A stretch of DNA of 64,000 nucleotides from Nocardioides bruguierae (GCF_023656415.1 NZ_JAMOIL010000011.1:62001-126000); one strand, 5' to 3'; positions 24,541-34,954 are shown, counted from the first letter of the stretch. The notes: generated by a model from the sequence alone, not told the origin. Numbers and translations are program-made.

Positions 24541-25902
24541 GTGGGCAACTCGAAGAAGAGGATCGCCACCCTGGCCGTGGCCGGCCTGGCCGCCGGGATG
24601 ACGCTGACGGCCTGCGCCGGCGCGGGCGGCGGCGGCTCGGCCGGCACCGACGGTGCCGACGAGATCACCGTGATCATGGTCGGCAACCCGCAGATGCAGG
24701 ACATCGAGCAGCTGACCGAGGACACGTTCACCGCCGACACCGGCATCTCCGTGAACTACACGATCCTCCCGGAGAACGAGCTGCGCGACAAGGTCACCCA
24801 GGACGTCGCCACCCAGGCCGGGCAGTACGACGTCGTCTCCGTCGGCGCCTACGAGGTGCCGATCTGGGCCCAGAACGGCTGGCTCAAGCCGCTCGACTCC
24901 TACGTCGCCGACGACAGCGACTACGACGCCGACGACCTGCTCGAGCCGATGGTGGAGTCGCTGTCCTACGACGACGCGCTCTACGCCCTGCCGTTCTACG
25001 GCGAGTCCTCCTTCCTGATGTACCGCAAGGACGTCCTGGAGAAGGAGGGGCTGACGATGCCGGAGCGTCCCACCTGGGACGAGGTCGCGGACGTCGCGGC
25101 GAAGGTCGACGGTGCCGAGAAGGGCATGAAGGGCATCTGCCTGCGCGGCCTCCCGGGCTGGGGCGAGATGTTCGCGCCGCTGACCACGGTGGTCAACACC
25201 TTCGGCGGCACCTGGTTCACCGAGGACTGGGAGGCGCAGGTCGACAGCCCCGAGTTCACCGAGGCCGTGAACTTCTACGTGGACCTGGTCAAGAAGCACG
25301 GCGAGGCGGGCGCCTCGCAGGCCGGCTTCACCGAGTGCCTCAACGCCATGAGCCAGGGCAAGGTCGCCATGTGGTACGACGCCACCTCGGCCGCCGGCTC
25401 CCTGGAGGACCCGAGCGTCTCCGGCATCGCCGGCAACGTGGGCTACGCCTTCGCCCCGACCATGGAGACCGACTCCTCGGGCTGGCTGTGGACCTGGTCC
25501 TGGGCGATGCCCGAGACCACCCAGAACGCGGACGCCGCCGCCGAGTTCATGAAGTGGGCGACGTCCTCGGAGTACGAGCAGATCGTCGGTGAGCAGCTCG
25601 GCTGGTCCCGCGTCCCCGCCGGCAAGCGCGAGTCCACCTACTCCATCCCGGAGTACGAGGAGGCTGCCGGTGACTTCGGCCCGATCACGCTGCAGTCCAT
25701 CGAGGAGGCCGACCCGATCAACCCGGGCGTGCAGCCCCGTCCGACCGTCGGCGTGCAGTTCGTCGGCATCCCGGAGTTCGCGGACCTCGGCACCAAGGTC
25801 AGCCAGGAGATCTCCGCGGTGATCGCGGGCGACGGCACCGTCGAGGACGCGCTGGCCGACGGCCAGGCCCTCGCCGAGGAAGTCGCCGCCAACTACCGCT
25901 GA
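24541..25902 (+). CDS. polyol (mannitol/sorbitol) ABC importer binding lipoprotein
   Basis: A 453-residue family 1 solute-binding protein (CUT1). The lipobox LTAC has Cys25, followed by a Gly/Ser linker. Blocks include TVIMVGNPQMQDIEQL, YDVVSVGAYEVPIWAQNGWLKPLD, LPFYGESSFLMYRKDVL and KVAMWYDATSAAGSLEDP, which resemble SmoE/MtlE proteins. The GTG start has GGAGAGGGAAG upstream. It is the first gene of an operon with two permeases and a mannitol dehydrogenase, which is why a polyol is proposed as the substrate. No ATPase gene is linked, so a shared MsiK-like ATPase elsewhere is expected. Confidence 0.82.
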   Translation: MGNSKKRIATLAVAGLAAGMTLTACAGAGGGGSAGTDGADEITVIMVGNPQMQDIEQLTEDTFTADTGISVNYTILPENELRDKVTQDVATQAGQYDVVSVGAYEVPIWAQNGWLKPLDSYVADDSDYDADDLLEPMVESLSYDDALYALPFYGESSFLMYRKDVLEKEGLTMPERPTWDEVADVAAKVDGAEKGMKGICLRGLPGWGEMFAPLTTVVNTFGGTWFTEDWEAQVDSPEFTEAVNFYVDLVKKHGEAGASQAGFTECLNAMSQGKVAMWYDATSAAGSLEDPSVSGIAGNVGYAFAPTMETDSSGWLWTWSWAMPETTQNADAAAEFMKWATSSEYEQIVGEQLGWSRVPAGKRESTYSIPEYEEAAGDFGPITLQSIEEADPINPGVQPRPTVGVQFVGIPEFADLGTKVSQEISAVIAGDGTVEDALADGQALAEEVAANYR

Positions 25903-25942
25903 CCCGGCCGCGTGACGTCCCTGACGCGCTGACGCCCCGACC

Positions 25943-25982
25943 CGGCCCGGGTGCGGTGGGAGACCCCGCCGCACCCGGGCCG
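25943..25982 (+). terminator. intra-operon hairpin after the binding-protein gene
   Basis: A perfect 14-base-pair stem (25943-25956 with 25969-25982) follows the binding-protein stop by 40 bases. Within such operons this usually stabilises the upstream mRNA or partly terminates transcription, giving more binding protein than permease. Confidence 0.65.
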
Positions 25983-25994
25983 TCCCAGCCGACC

Positions 25995-26024
25995 CCGGCT
26001 GAATCCGGCTGAATCCGGCTGAAC
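25995..26024. repeat. 10-bp tandem repeat, three copies
   Basis: CCGGCTGAAT is repeated at 25995 and 26005, with CCGGCTGAAC at 26015, between the intra-operon hairpin and the first permease gene. Confidence 0.8.
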
Positions 26025-26064
26025 CCGCAGTTCCACCGCCCGCGCTCCCCGGGAGGAAGCACCC

Positions 26065-27063
26065 ATGACCAGCACCCTCGACCGCGAGGTCGAACCCACG
26101 CCCGACCAGCCCCCGGCACCGCCCGCGCGCCAGCTCTCCAGCCGTGAGCGCTGGACCCGCCGCGGCCCGCTGATGCCGGCCCTGATCTTCACCATCGTCG
26201 TCACGCAGCTGCCGTTCCTGCTGACGATCGCCATCTCCACGCTGAACTGGAACGTCCTGCGCCCGGGCGACAAGAACTTCCTCGGGATGGGGAACTTCGA
26301 GTCGTTCGCGGGCCTCGGCAACTACGCCACCGTCTTCACCGACTCCCGCCTGCGCGACGCGGTGATCAACACGATCGTGCTGACCGTCTCGGTCGTCGTC
26401 GTCTCGATGCTGCTGGGCCTGCTGCTCGCCGTCCTGCTGGACCGGAAGTTCCCGGGCCGCGGCGTGGCCCGCACCCTGCTCATCGCCCCGTTCCTGGTGA
26501 TGCCGGTGGCCTCCGCGCTGATCTGGAAGCACGCGCTCTACAACCCGGACTACGGCCTGTTCAACGGCGTCCTCAACTGGGTCTGGCAGCTCTTCGGGGC
26601 CGAGGAGGGCCCGGTGATCGACTACGTGTCGGGCACCCCGATGATCGCGGTCGTCGCCGCCCTGGTGTGGCAATGGACGCCGTTCATGATGCTGATCCTG
26701 CTCGCCGGCCTGCAGTCGCAGCCCACCGACGTGCTCGAGGCGGCCCGCCTCGACCGCGCCTCCGGCATGCAGATCTTCCGCTTCATCACGCTGCCGCACC
26801 TGCGGCGCTACATCGAGCTGTCGACGCTGCTGGGCTCTATCTACGTGCTCCAGACGTTCGACGCCATCTTCACCATCACCCAGGGCGGGCCCGGCTCGGC
26901 GACGACCAACCTGCCCTACGAGATCTACCTGACGATGTTCCGCAAGTACGAGTACGGCGAGGCCGCCGCGGCCGGCGTCGTGGTCGTCATCGGCACGATC
27001 ATCGTCGCGACCTTCGCGCTGCGCACGATCTCGTCCCTGTTCACCGAGGAGCACAGCCGATGA
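26065..27063 (+). CDS. polyol ABC importer permease 1
   Basis: A 332-residue MalF-type permease with six hydrophobic helices (IFTIVVTQLPFLLTIAIS; TIVLTVSVVVVSMLLGLLLAVLL and so on). The cytoplasmic EAA loop, which contacts the ATPase, reads VLEAARLDRASGMQIFRFITLP. A ~35-residue Pro-rich tail precedes the first helix. The start ATG follows GGGAGGAAG. It works with the next permease and the upstream binding protein. Confidence 0.85.
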   Translation: MTSTLDREVEPTPDQPPAPPARQLSSRERWTRRGPLMPALIFTIVVTQLPFLLTIAISTLNWNVLRPGDKNFLGMGNFESFAGLGNYATVFTDSRLRDAVINTIVLTVSVVVVSMLLGLLLAVLLDRKFPGRGVARTLLIAPFLVMPVASALIWKHALYNPDYGLFNGVLNWVWQLFGAEEGPVIDYVSGTPMIAVVAALVWQWTPFMMLILLAGLQSQPTDVLEAARLDRASGMQIFRFITLPHLRRYIELSTLLGSIYVLQTFDAIFTITQGGPGSATTNLPYEIYLTMFRKYEYGEAAAAGVVVVIGTIIVATFALRTISSLFTEEHSR

Positions 27064-27959
27064 GCACCCTGACTCCCTCCACGAGCCCGACCCTGCCCGA
27101 CACCAAGGCCGCCACCCCCGGCGGTCGCAAGCCCCGCAAGGGCGCCGACCCCGAGCGCGCCGGCTGGCGCTGGGCGACCCTGGCCTGGGTCCTCACGCTG
27201 CTGTTCTTCGCCCCGGTCGGCTGGATGGTGCTCACCTCGCTGCACCGCGAGGTCGACGCGGCCACCAACCCGCCGTCCCTCTTCGCGCCGGTGAGCCTCG
27301 ACAACTACCTCGCGGTCTTCGACCGAGGTGCGGGCGTCTACCTGCTCAACTCGCTGATGGCGAGCGTGATCTCCACGGTCCTGGTGCTGGCCCTGGCGGT
27401 GCCGGCGGCCTACGCCCTCTCGATCCGGCCGATCGAGAAGTGGACGGACGCGATGTTCTTCTTCCTCTCGACCAAGTTCCTGCCGCCGATCGCGGCGCTG
27501 CTGCCGATCTACCTGATCGTCAAGCAGGTCGGGATGCTCGACAACATCTACACGCTGGTCATCCTCTACACGGCGATGAACATGCCCATCGCCGTGTGGA
27601 TGATGCAGAGCTTCCTGGCGGAGATCCCGAAGGAGGTGCTGGAGGCCGCGCAGGTCGACGGCGCCGGCTTCCTGCGGACGATGTGGAGCATCGTCACGCC
27701 GATGATCAGCCCCGGCCTCGCGGCCACCGCCCTGATCTGCTTCATCTTCAGCTGGAACGAGTTCATGTTCGCGGTGAACCTCACCGCCACCGTCTCGGCG
27801 ACGGCGCCGGTCTTCCTGGTCGGCTTCATCTCCAGCCAGGGCCTGTTCCTGGCCAAGCTCTGCGCCGCCGCGACGCTCGTGTCCCTGCCCGTCCTCATCG
27901 CCGGCTTCGCGGCCCAGGACAAGCTGGTCCGCGGTCTGTCCCTGGGAGCCGTCAAGTGA
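27060..27959 (+). CDS. polyol ABC importer permease 2
   Basis: A 299-residue MalG-type permease with six helices and the EAA loop IPKEVLEAAQVDGAGFLRTMWSIVTP. ATG overlaps the previous stop by ATGA and the following GTG overlaps its own stop, so the three genes are tightly coupled. The N-terminal ~40 residues are polar. Confidence 0.85.
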   Translation: MSTLTPSTSPTLPDTKAATPGGRKPRKGADPERAGWRWATLAWVLTLLFFAPVGWMVLTSLHREVDAATNPPSLFAPVSLDNYLAVFDRGAGVYLLNSLMASVISTVLVLALAVPAAYALSIRPIEKWTDAMFFFLSTKFLPPIAALLPIYLIVKQVGMLDNIYTLVILYTAMNMPIAVWMMQSFLAEIPKEVLEAAQVDGAGFLRTMWSIVTPMISPGLAATALICFIFSWNEFMFAVNLTATVSATAPVFLVGFISSQGLFLAKLCAAATLVSLPVLIAGFAAQDKLVRGLSLGAVK

Positions 27960-29458
27960 CCACCCACCTCTCGCACCAGACCCTCGACGAGATCGCCGGG
28001 CTCGGTGTCCCCGTGCCCGGCTACGACCGCTCGGCGGTGACCACCGGCATCGTCCACGTCGGCGTGGGTGGCTTCCACCGCGCCCACCAGGCCATGTACG
28101 TCGACCGGTTGATGCAGGCCGGTGGCGCGCAGGACTGGGGCATCACCGGCGTCGGGGTGCTACCCGGCGACGCCCGGATGGCCGAGGTCATGGCGGTCCA
28201 GGACGGCCTCTACACGCTCGTGGTCAAGCACCCGGACGGCTCCCTGGAGCCCCGCGTGATCGGCTCGATCGTGGACTACCTGCACGCCCCGTCCCGGGGC
28301 CAGGAGGTCGTCGACCTCATGGCCGCGCCGAGCACGCGGATCGTGTCGCTGACCGTCACCGAGGGCGGCTACCACGTCAACCAGGTCACCGGTGAGCTCG
28401 ACGCCGAGGACGACGGTCTCCAGCACGACCTCGCGGTGCCCGTCGGGGACGCGACCCTGCCGGTGACCGCGTTCGGCTTCGTGGTGGAGGCTCTCGCGCG
28501 TCGCCGCGCCGCGGGCGTGCCGCCGTTCACCGTGATGAGCTGCGACAACATCCAGGGCAACGGCGAGGTCGCGCACAAGATGATCGCCGCCTTCGCCCGG
28601 CTGCGCGACGCCGACCTGGCGGACTGGATCGAGGCCGAGGTGGCCTTCCCGAACTCCATGGTCGACCGGATCACCCCGGTCACCACCGACGCGGACCGTG
28701 CGGCCCTGGCCGAGCGCTTCGGGGTCGAGGACGGGTGGCCGGTGGTCTGCGAGCCGTTCACGCAGTGGGCGCTGGAGGACCACTTCCCCCTGGGTCGCCC
28801 GGCCTTCGAGGAGGTCGGCGTGCAGGTCGTGGAGGACGTCGTCCCCTACGAGCTGATGAAGCTGCGGCTGCTCAACGCCTCCCACCAGGCGCTGACCTAC
28901 GTCGGCTACCTGGCCGGCTACCGCTACGCCCACGAGGTCTGCACCGACCCGCTGTTCGTGGACTTCCTGCTGCGCTACATGACGAACGAGGGCACGCCCA
29001 CGCTCGCGGAGGTCCCCGGGGTCGACCTGGCCGCCTACCGCCGGCAGCTGATCGAGCGCTTCGCCAACCCCGAGGTGCGCGACACCCTCGCCCGCCTGTG
29101 CGCGGAGTCCTCCGACCGTATCCCGAAGTGGCTCGTCCCGGTGATCACCGCGCGGCTCGCCGCCGGCGGGGCCGTGGACGAGGCGGCGCTCGTCGTCGCC
29201 TCGTGGGCCCGCTACGCCGAGGGCGTGGACGAGGCGGGGCAGTCGATCGACGTGGTCGACCGTCGCAAGGAGCAGGTGATGGCGCGCGCCGCCCGGCAGA
29301 CCGGGCCCGACGCCGACGAGCTGGCCTTCCTGCGCGACCCGGCGCTCTTCGGCGACCTCGCCGAGGACGAGCGGTTCACCGGCCCCTACCTCGAGGCCCT
29401 GCGCAGCCTGCACGAGCACGGCGCCCGGACGACCCTGGAGGAGTGGGCCCGGCGCTGA
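27956..29458 (+). CDS. mtlK: mannitol 2-dehydrogenase family enzyme
   Basis: A 500-residue long-chain polyol dehydrogenase that oxidises mannitol (or arabitol/sorbitol) to a keto-sugar with NAD+. The N-terminal Rossmann part has IVHVGVGGFHRAHQAMYVD. The catalytic signature lies in MKLRLLNASHQALTY with Lys302, Asn307 and His310, the same spacing as Lys295/Asn300/His303 of the Pseudomonas fluorescens enzyme. Length is typical. The GTG start overlaps the permease stop (GTGA), which links oxidation directly to uptake. The exact polyol cannot be told from sequence. Confidence 0.88.
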   Translation: MTTHLSHQTLDEIAGLGVPVPGYDRSAVTTGIVHVGVGGFHRAHQAMYVDRLMQAGGAQDWGITGVGVLPGDARMAEVMAVQDGLYTLVVKHPDGSLEPRVIGSIVDYLHAPSRGQEVVDLMAAPSTRIVSLTVTEGGYHVNQVTGELDAEDDGLQHDLAVPVGDATLPVTAFGFVVEALARRRAAGVPPFTVMSCDNIQGNGEVAHKMIAAFARLRDADLADWIEAEVAFPNSMVDRITPVTTDADRAALAERFGVEDGWPVVCEPFTQWALEDHFPLGRPAFEEVGVQVVEDVVPYELMKLRLLNASHQALTYVGYLAGYRYAHEVCTDPLFVDFLLRYMTNEGTPTLAEVPGVDLAAYRRQLIERFANPEVRDTLARLCAESSDRIPKWLVPVITARLAAGGAVDEAALVVASWARYAEGVDEAGQSIDVVDRRKEQVMARAARQTGPDADELAFLRDPALFGDLAEDERFTGPYLEALRSLHEHGARTTLEEWARR

Positions 29459-29509
29459 GGAGCGGCCGCTGGCGCCCGACCCTGCATCCGGGCAGGTCAG
29501 CGGTCGGAG

Positions 29510-29552
29510 GACGCCCCGCACGGGCCCCGGGAGCGGGTCCGTGCGGGGCGTC
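29510..29552 (+). terminator. hairpin terminator after the polyol operon
   Basis: A perfect 14-base-pair stem (29510-29523 with 29539-29552) begins 52 bases after the dehydrogenase stop. Confidence 0.72.
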
Positions 29553-29802
29553 GTCGCGTCCGGGGGGCATGAATTTCACTGCATTTCCGTGCCGATCCAG
29601 TGGTGGTCCAGACCGGTGGTCGTAGGGCCCGCGGGAGGCCCCGTTCGTCCGGAGGTCGGACGTCGGTGAACGACTGTCGGGACAAGGGGGCCCCTCGGTA
29701 CTGGCACGTGCTACCAGCGGAAACCCCCAGGTGAGAGGTGGGTCACAGAAAGTGGGGGTCGCAGGGCCCCCGGCGACAGGCCGAGAGTCACAGGGTCCGG
29801 TA
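29553..29802. other. gene-free upstream region of mqo
   Basis: No coding frame is convincing. A locally AT-richer patch (29570-29590) and GGTCACAGAAAGTG (around 29739) lie in front of mqo, but no confident promoter or operator was identified. Confidence 0.4.
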
Positions 29803-31317
29803 ATGGAAGGCATGGCTGAGGTATCGGACGTCGTCCTGATCGGCGGTGGCATCATGAGCGCCACCCTGGGCACGCTGCTGCGGCAGCTCGAGCCGGAGTG
29901 GAAGATCCGTGTCGTCGAGCGGCTGGACGCGGTCGCCCTCGAGAGCTCGGACGCGTGGAACAACGCGGGCACGGGCCACGCCGCCCTGTGCGAGCTCAAC
30001 TACACGCCGCAGAACGCGGACGGCTCCGTCGAGATCGCCAAGGCCGTCGACGTCAACGAGCAGTTCCAGGTCTCGCGCCAGCTGTGGTCCTTCCTCGTGG
30101 AGTCCGGCAAGCTGCCCGAGCCCTCCTCCTTCATCCACCCGACCCCGCACATGAGCTTCGTGTGGGGCGCCGAGAACGTGGAGTACCTGCGCCGCCGCTA
30201 CGAGGCGCTGCGCGAGCACCCGCTGTTCGTGGGCATGGAGTACAGCGAGGACCGCGCCACCATCGCCGCTTGGGCGCCCGCCCTCGTCGAGCAGCGCGAC
30301 CCGTCCGAGCCCATCGCCGCCACCTGGACCGCGGCCGGCACCGACGTCGACTTCGGCTCCCTCACCCGCCACCTCACCTCGGCCATGGTCGACGGTGGCG
30401 CCACGCTCGACCTGGGCACCGAGGTCCGCTCCGTCACCCGCGGCGACGACGGGCTCTGGGAGGTCGCCTGCCGCCCCACCGACGGTGGCGAGACCGTCGT
30501 CCACCGCTCCCGCTTCGTCTTCGTCGGGGCCGGTGGCTACGCGCTCCAGCTGCTCCAGGGCTCCGGCATCCCCGAGATCAAGGGCTTCGGCGGCTTCCCC
30601 GTCTCCGGCCAGTTCCTGCGCACCACGAACCCCGAGCTGGTGGCCCAGCACCACGCGAAGGTCTACGGCAAGGCCGCCGTCGGCGCCCCGCCGATGTCGG
30701 TGCCGCACCTGGACACCCGCGTCGTCGACGGCGAGCCGTCGGTCATGTTCGGCCCCTACGCCGGCTGGTCGCCCCGCTTCCTCAAGTCCGGCTCCAACCT
30801 GGACCTGATCCGCTCCGTGCGGCCGCACAACATGTGGCCGATGGTGCAGGTGGGCCTGCGCAACCTGTCGCTGCTGGTCTACCTGGTCAAGGAGGTGCTG
30901 GCCGGGCGCCGCAAGAAGCTCTCCGAGCTGCGCAACTTCGTCCCGGCCGCGCAGGCCGACGACTGGGAGCTGATCACTGCCGGCCAGCGCGTCCAGGTCG
31001 TCAAGAACGTCCCGGGCAAGGGCGCCGTCCTGCAGTTCGGCACCGAGGTCATCACCTCCGCCGACGGCTCGATCGCCGGCCTGCTCGGCGCCTCGCCGGG
31101 CGCCTCGACCGCCGCCCCGATCATGCTGACCGTGCTCGAGCGCTGCTTCCCCGAGCAGTGGGCCGGATGGAAGCCCGCGCTGGAGGCCATGGTGCCCAGC
31201 CACGGCGAGCGTCTCTCCGAGGACCCGGCCCGCGCCCACGAGATCATGACCCGCACCGCCGAGAGCCTCGGCCTGGCGCTCCCGCCGGAGCGCGTGCGGG
31301 ACGCGGTTCCTGCCTGA
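29803..31317 (+). CDS. mqo: malate:quinone oxidoreductase
   Basis: A 504-residue peripheral membrane flavoenzyme that oxidises malate to oxaloacetate and reduces quinone in the citric acid cycle. The FAD loop VVLIGGGIMSATLGTLL starts ~10 residues in. SDAWNNAGTGHAALCELNYTP, PHMSFVWG, GFPVSGQFLRTTNPEL and the C-terminal LLGASPGASTAAPIML are family hallmarks. The start is uncertain: ATG 29803 and ATG 29812 both fit the protein, the latter having GGAAGG too close, and GTG 29731 gives an unconserved extension. It is monocistronic, with a strong terminator. Confidence 0.92.
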   Translation: MEGMAEVSDVVLIGGGIMSATLGTLLRQLEPEWKIRVVERLDAVALESSDAWNNAGTGHAALCELNYTPQNADGSVEIAKAVDVNEQFQVSRQLWSFLVESGKLPEPSSFIHPTPHMSFVWGAENVEYLRRRYEALREHPLFVGMEYSEDRATIAAWAPALVEQRDPSEPIAATWTAAGTDVDFGSLTRHLTSAMVDGGATLDLGTEVRSVTRGDDGLWEVACRPTDGGETVVHRSRFVFVGAGGYALQLLQGSGIPEIKGFGGFPVSGQFLRTTNPELVAQHHAKVYGKAAVGAPPMSVPHLDTRVVDGEPSVMFGPYAGWSPRFLKSGSNLDLIRSVRPHNMWPMVQVGLRNLSLLVYLVKEVLAGRRKKLSELRNFVPAAQADDWELITAGQRVQVVKNVPGKGAVLQFGTEVITSADGSIAGLLGASPGASTAAPIMLTVLERCFPEQWAGWKPALEAMVPSHGERLSEDPARAHEIMTRTAESLGLALPPERVRDAVPA

Positions 31318-31351
31318 TCCGCCGGGCCTGGTCTGCCGGGCCTGAACGCAC

Positions 31352-31388
31352 CGAGACCCCCGGGAGCACGCTGCTCCCGGGGGTCTCG
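31352..31388 (+). terminator. hairpin terminator after mqo
   Basis: A perfect 17-base-pair stem (31352-31368 with 31372-31388) closes a CGC loop between the convergent mqo and DUF779 genes, so it probably serves both. Confidence 0.82.
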
Positions 31389-31445
31389 TTCGTGCCGGGG
31401 CCGGTACCCCTGGTGCCCGGCGGGGCCGACGGACGCCGCGCGTGC

Positions 31446-31832
31446 TCAGCCGTGCACGCGCAGCGCCTCCTCGTCGGTCATGAGTCGTGAGCGGATGAGG
31501 AACCGGACCCCGTGCGGGGCCTCCAGCGAGAAGCCGGCACCCCGGCCCTTCACGACGTCGATGGTGAGGTGGGTGTGCGACCAGTACTGGTACTGGGCCT
31601 TCGACATCCACACCGGCACGGCTCGCTCGAGCCCGACGTCCAGGTCGCCGATGTGCACGTCGGAGTCGCCGAGCATGAAGTCCCCGTCCGGGTAGCACAT
31701 CGGCGCCGAGCCGTCGCAGCAGCCACCGGACTGGTGGAACATCACCGGCCCGTTCGCCTCGGTCAGCGTGCGGACCAGCTCCGCGGCCGCGTCCGTCACG
31801 TCGACCATGTCCAGCGTGCTCCGGTCAGTCAT
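31446..31832 (-). CDS. DUF779 protein linked to aldehyde dehydrogenase
   Basis: A 128-residue DUF779 protein. The conserved motif FHQSGGCCDGSAPMC contains three cysteines that could hold a metal. MSKAQYQYWSHTHLTIDVVKGRGAGFSLEAPHGVRFLIRSR follows. It lies 54 bases downstream of the aldehyde dehydrogenase, an association common in actinobacteria and proteobacteria, so it probably supports that enzyme. No catalytic role is established. Confidence 0.82.
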   Translation of the reverse strand: MTDRSTLDMVDVTDAAAELVRTLTEANGPVMFHQSGGCCDGSAPMCYPDGDFMLGDSDVHIGDLDVGLERAVPVWMSKAQYQYWSHTHLTIDVVKGRGAGFSLEAPHGVRFLIRSRLMTDEEALRVHG

Positions 31833-31858
31833 CGGTTCCTCCTCGCTCGACCACCATC

Positions 31859-31886
31859 ACAGGTACTTCGCTGCGCTCAGTACCTG

Positions 31887-31887
<1 letters not shown>
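31859..31887 (-). promoter_or_regulatory. intercistronic hairpin between aldehyde dehydrogenase and DUF779 genes
   Basis: ACAGGTACT (31859-31867) and AGTACCTGT (31879-31887) form a perfect 9-base-pair stem that touches the dehydrogenase stop codon. It is less GC-rich than the terminators here and may be a processing or partial termination site. Confidence 0.55.
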
Positions 31888-33410
<1,523 letters not shown>

Positions 33411-33446
33411 CTTCATGCTCCTCGTACGAGTGGACGCGTCGTCGGC

Positions 33447-33462
33447 TGTGACGACAGTCACA
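33447..33462. promoter_or_regulatory. Crp-type dyad upstream of the aldehyde dehydrogenase
   Basis: TGTGACGACAGTCACA matches TGTGA-N6-TCACA in all ten consensus positions. On the minus strand it lies directly after a possible -10 (TAGTGT), so binding might repress rather than activate. Confidence 0.72.
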
Positions 33463-33553
33463 CACTACGACCGGCCAGGTTGCGCGGACGTTGCCGGCGA
33501 TCAGCCCAGGTCAGAGGCGTCCAGGTCAGAGGCGCCCAGGTCGCGTGGAGGAG

Positions 33554-34774
33554 TCAGCCGAGCTCGGCGTCGAGGCGCGCGATCTGGCCCTCGATGAGCG
33601 GGAGCACCGGCGAGGTGCGCCCGACGGCGGCCCGCTGGGCGATCCACATCTCGTAGTCGTCGCGGCCCCAGGCCGAGCGGGTCCACGTGGACATCAGGTC
33701 GGGCTCGTGGCTGCGCAGCAGCGCGTGGCGCAGCGAGTGCTGCAGGGACTCGCGCAGGCGGACGACGCCCGGCGCCGTCGAGCGCAGCAGCATCGGTCCG
33801 CGGTAGGAGCGCATCGCCCCGCGCAGGTCACCGGCCGCCAGCTGCGCCTCGACCGCCAGCCAGTCGCTGCTCACGCCGGCCGCGAGCCGGTAGGGGCGGG
33901 AGGCCAGCAGCTCGTCGCCCAGGAGGCCGCGAAGCCGGTTCAGCTCCGCGCGCAGCGTGGAGGAGGCGCCGTCGTCCTCGTAGAGCAGGACGGAGAGCTC
34001 GTCTCCGGACATGCCCTGGGGTGCCGCGGCCAGCAGCGTGAGGATCTCGCTGTGCCGGGGGCTGAGCCGCAGCGTGGAGACCGAGCCCCGTCCGTCGTCC
34101 ACGGTGACCAGGGCCTCGGCACGGCCGAGGGCCTCGATCATCAGGCGCAGCCCGTGCTGCGAGACCGGACGCGGCGCGGCGGCCTGCTCGCGGGCGAGCT
34201 CGGCCTCGGCGAGGCGGGCGGCGGCGCGGACCATCGCCATCGTCTGCGGCACGACCACCTGGTCGCCGCCGGTGATGTCGAGGACGCCCAGCAGCTGCGA
34301 GGTGGCCGGGTCGTGGATCGGGGTGGCCACGCACGACCACGGCTGCACCGCCGAGCGGAAGTGCTCGCGCCGCGTGACGGTGGCCGGGGCCCCGGTGGCC
34401 AGGGCCAGGCCGGGCGCGTTGGTGCCGGCGAGCCGCTCGTCCCAGTTGCTGCCCTCCACGAAGCCGATCGACTCGGCCTTGCGCAGCGTACTCGTGCCGC
34501 CGCACAGCCACAGCAGGTTGCCGCTGGCGTCGCCGACGGCCATCACCGCGTCGCAGTCGCGGACCGCCTGGCCGAGCACGTCGTCGAGCAGCGGGAAGAC
34601 CCGCGCGAGGGGGTGCGCCTCGCGCATGTCGCGCAGGTCGGAGTCGGTGATGAGGACGGGTGCCTCCACCGCGTCCGAGCGGACGCCGGCGGCGGCGGAA
34701 CGCTGCCAGGACTCGGCCACGTCGGCGCGCATGCTCTCGCCGCCCGACTGCTCCGTCATGGTCACAGTGAACAT
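33554..34774 (-). CDS. GAF-domain transcriptional regulator
   Basis: A 406-residue regulator with an N-terminal AcoR-like part (VAESWQRSAAAGVRSD) and a GAF sensor at ~residues 75-190 (AVGDASGNLLWLCGG; GTNAPGLALATGAPATVTRREHF). The C-terminal half reads LRLSPRHSEILTLLAAAPQGMSGDELSVLLYEDD with TLRAELNRLRGLLG, which looks like a winged helix. No AAA+ sigma-54 domain is present. Start at ATG 34774 with GGGGAGG ~10 bases upstream; a nearer ATG at 34759 lacks a ribosome site. It probably controls the adjacent aldehyde dehydrogenase in response to a small ligand. Confidence 0.75.
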   Translation of the reverse strand: MFTVTMTEQSGGESMRADVAESWQRSAAAGVRSDAVEAPVLITDSDLRDMREAHPLARVFPLLDDVLGQAVRDCDAVMAVGDASGNLLWLCGGTSTLRKAESIGFVEGSNWDERLAGTNAPGLALATGAPATVTRREHFRSAVQPWSCVATPIHDPATSQLLGVLDITGGDQVVVPQTMAMVRAAARLAEAELAREQAAAPRPVSQHGLRLMIEALGRAEALVTVDDGRGSVSTLRLSPRHSEILTLLAAAPQGMSGDELSVLLYEDDGASSTLRAELNRLRGLLGDELLASRPYRLAAGVSSDWLAVEAQLAAGDLRGAMRSYRGPMLLRSTAPGVVRLRESLQHSLRHALLRSHEPDLMSTWTRSAWGRDDYEMWIAQRAAVGRTSPVLPLIEGQIARLDAELG

Positions 34775-34941
34775 CAGGACGCGCCTCCCCGCCATGGTTG
34801 CGTGTGACCGCGGTCTCACGTTCCTGGGCCGAGGGTGCGGGCCGTGTGGTTGCGTCGACGTTGCAGCCCGGGGTCGCAGGGGGCCGTGCAGGGAGGGCGG
34901 GTGGCGCCGGGGCCCGATTTCGCCCGACCTGCGCTCTCCCG

Positions 34942-34947
34942 TAATGT
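34942..34947 (+). promoter_or_regulatory. -10 element of tRNA-Ser(CGA)
   Basis: TAATGT ends 7 bases before the mature 5' end of the tRNA. Confidence 0.55.
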
Positions 34948-34954
34948 TCTCCGC

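Noticed and set aside
24541..27959. Missing ATPase taken as a broken transporter
   Set aside because: CUT1 importers of actinobacteria commonly share a distant MsiK-type ATPase, so the absence is not evidence of decay.
29731..29802. An upstream GTG start for mqo
   Set aside because: The added residues are unconserved and precede the usual FAD-loop start by an unusual distance.
29553..29802. Riboswitch upstream of mqo
   Set aside because: No conserved core of a known riboswitch class could be recognised, only scattered short dyads.
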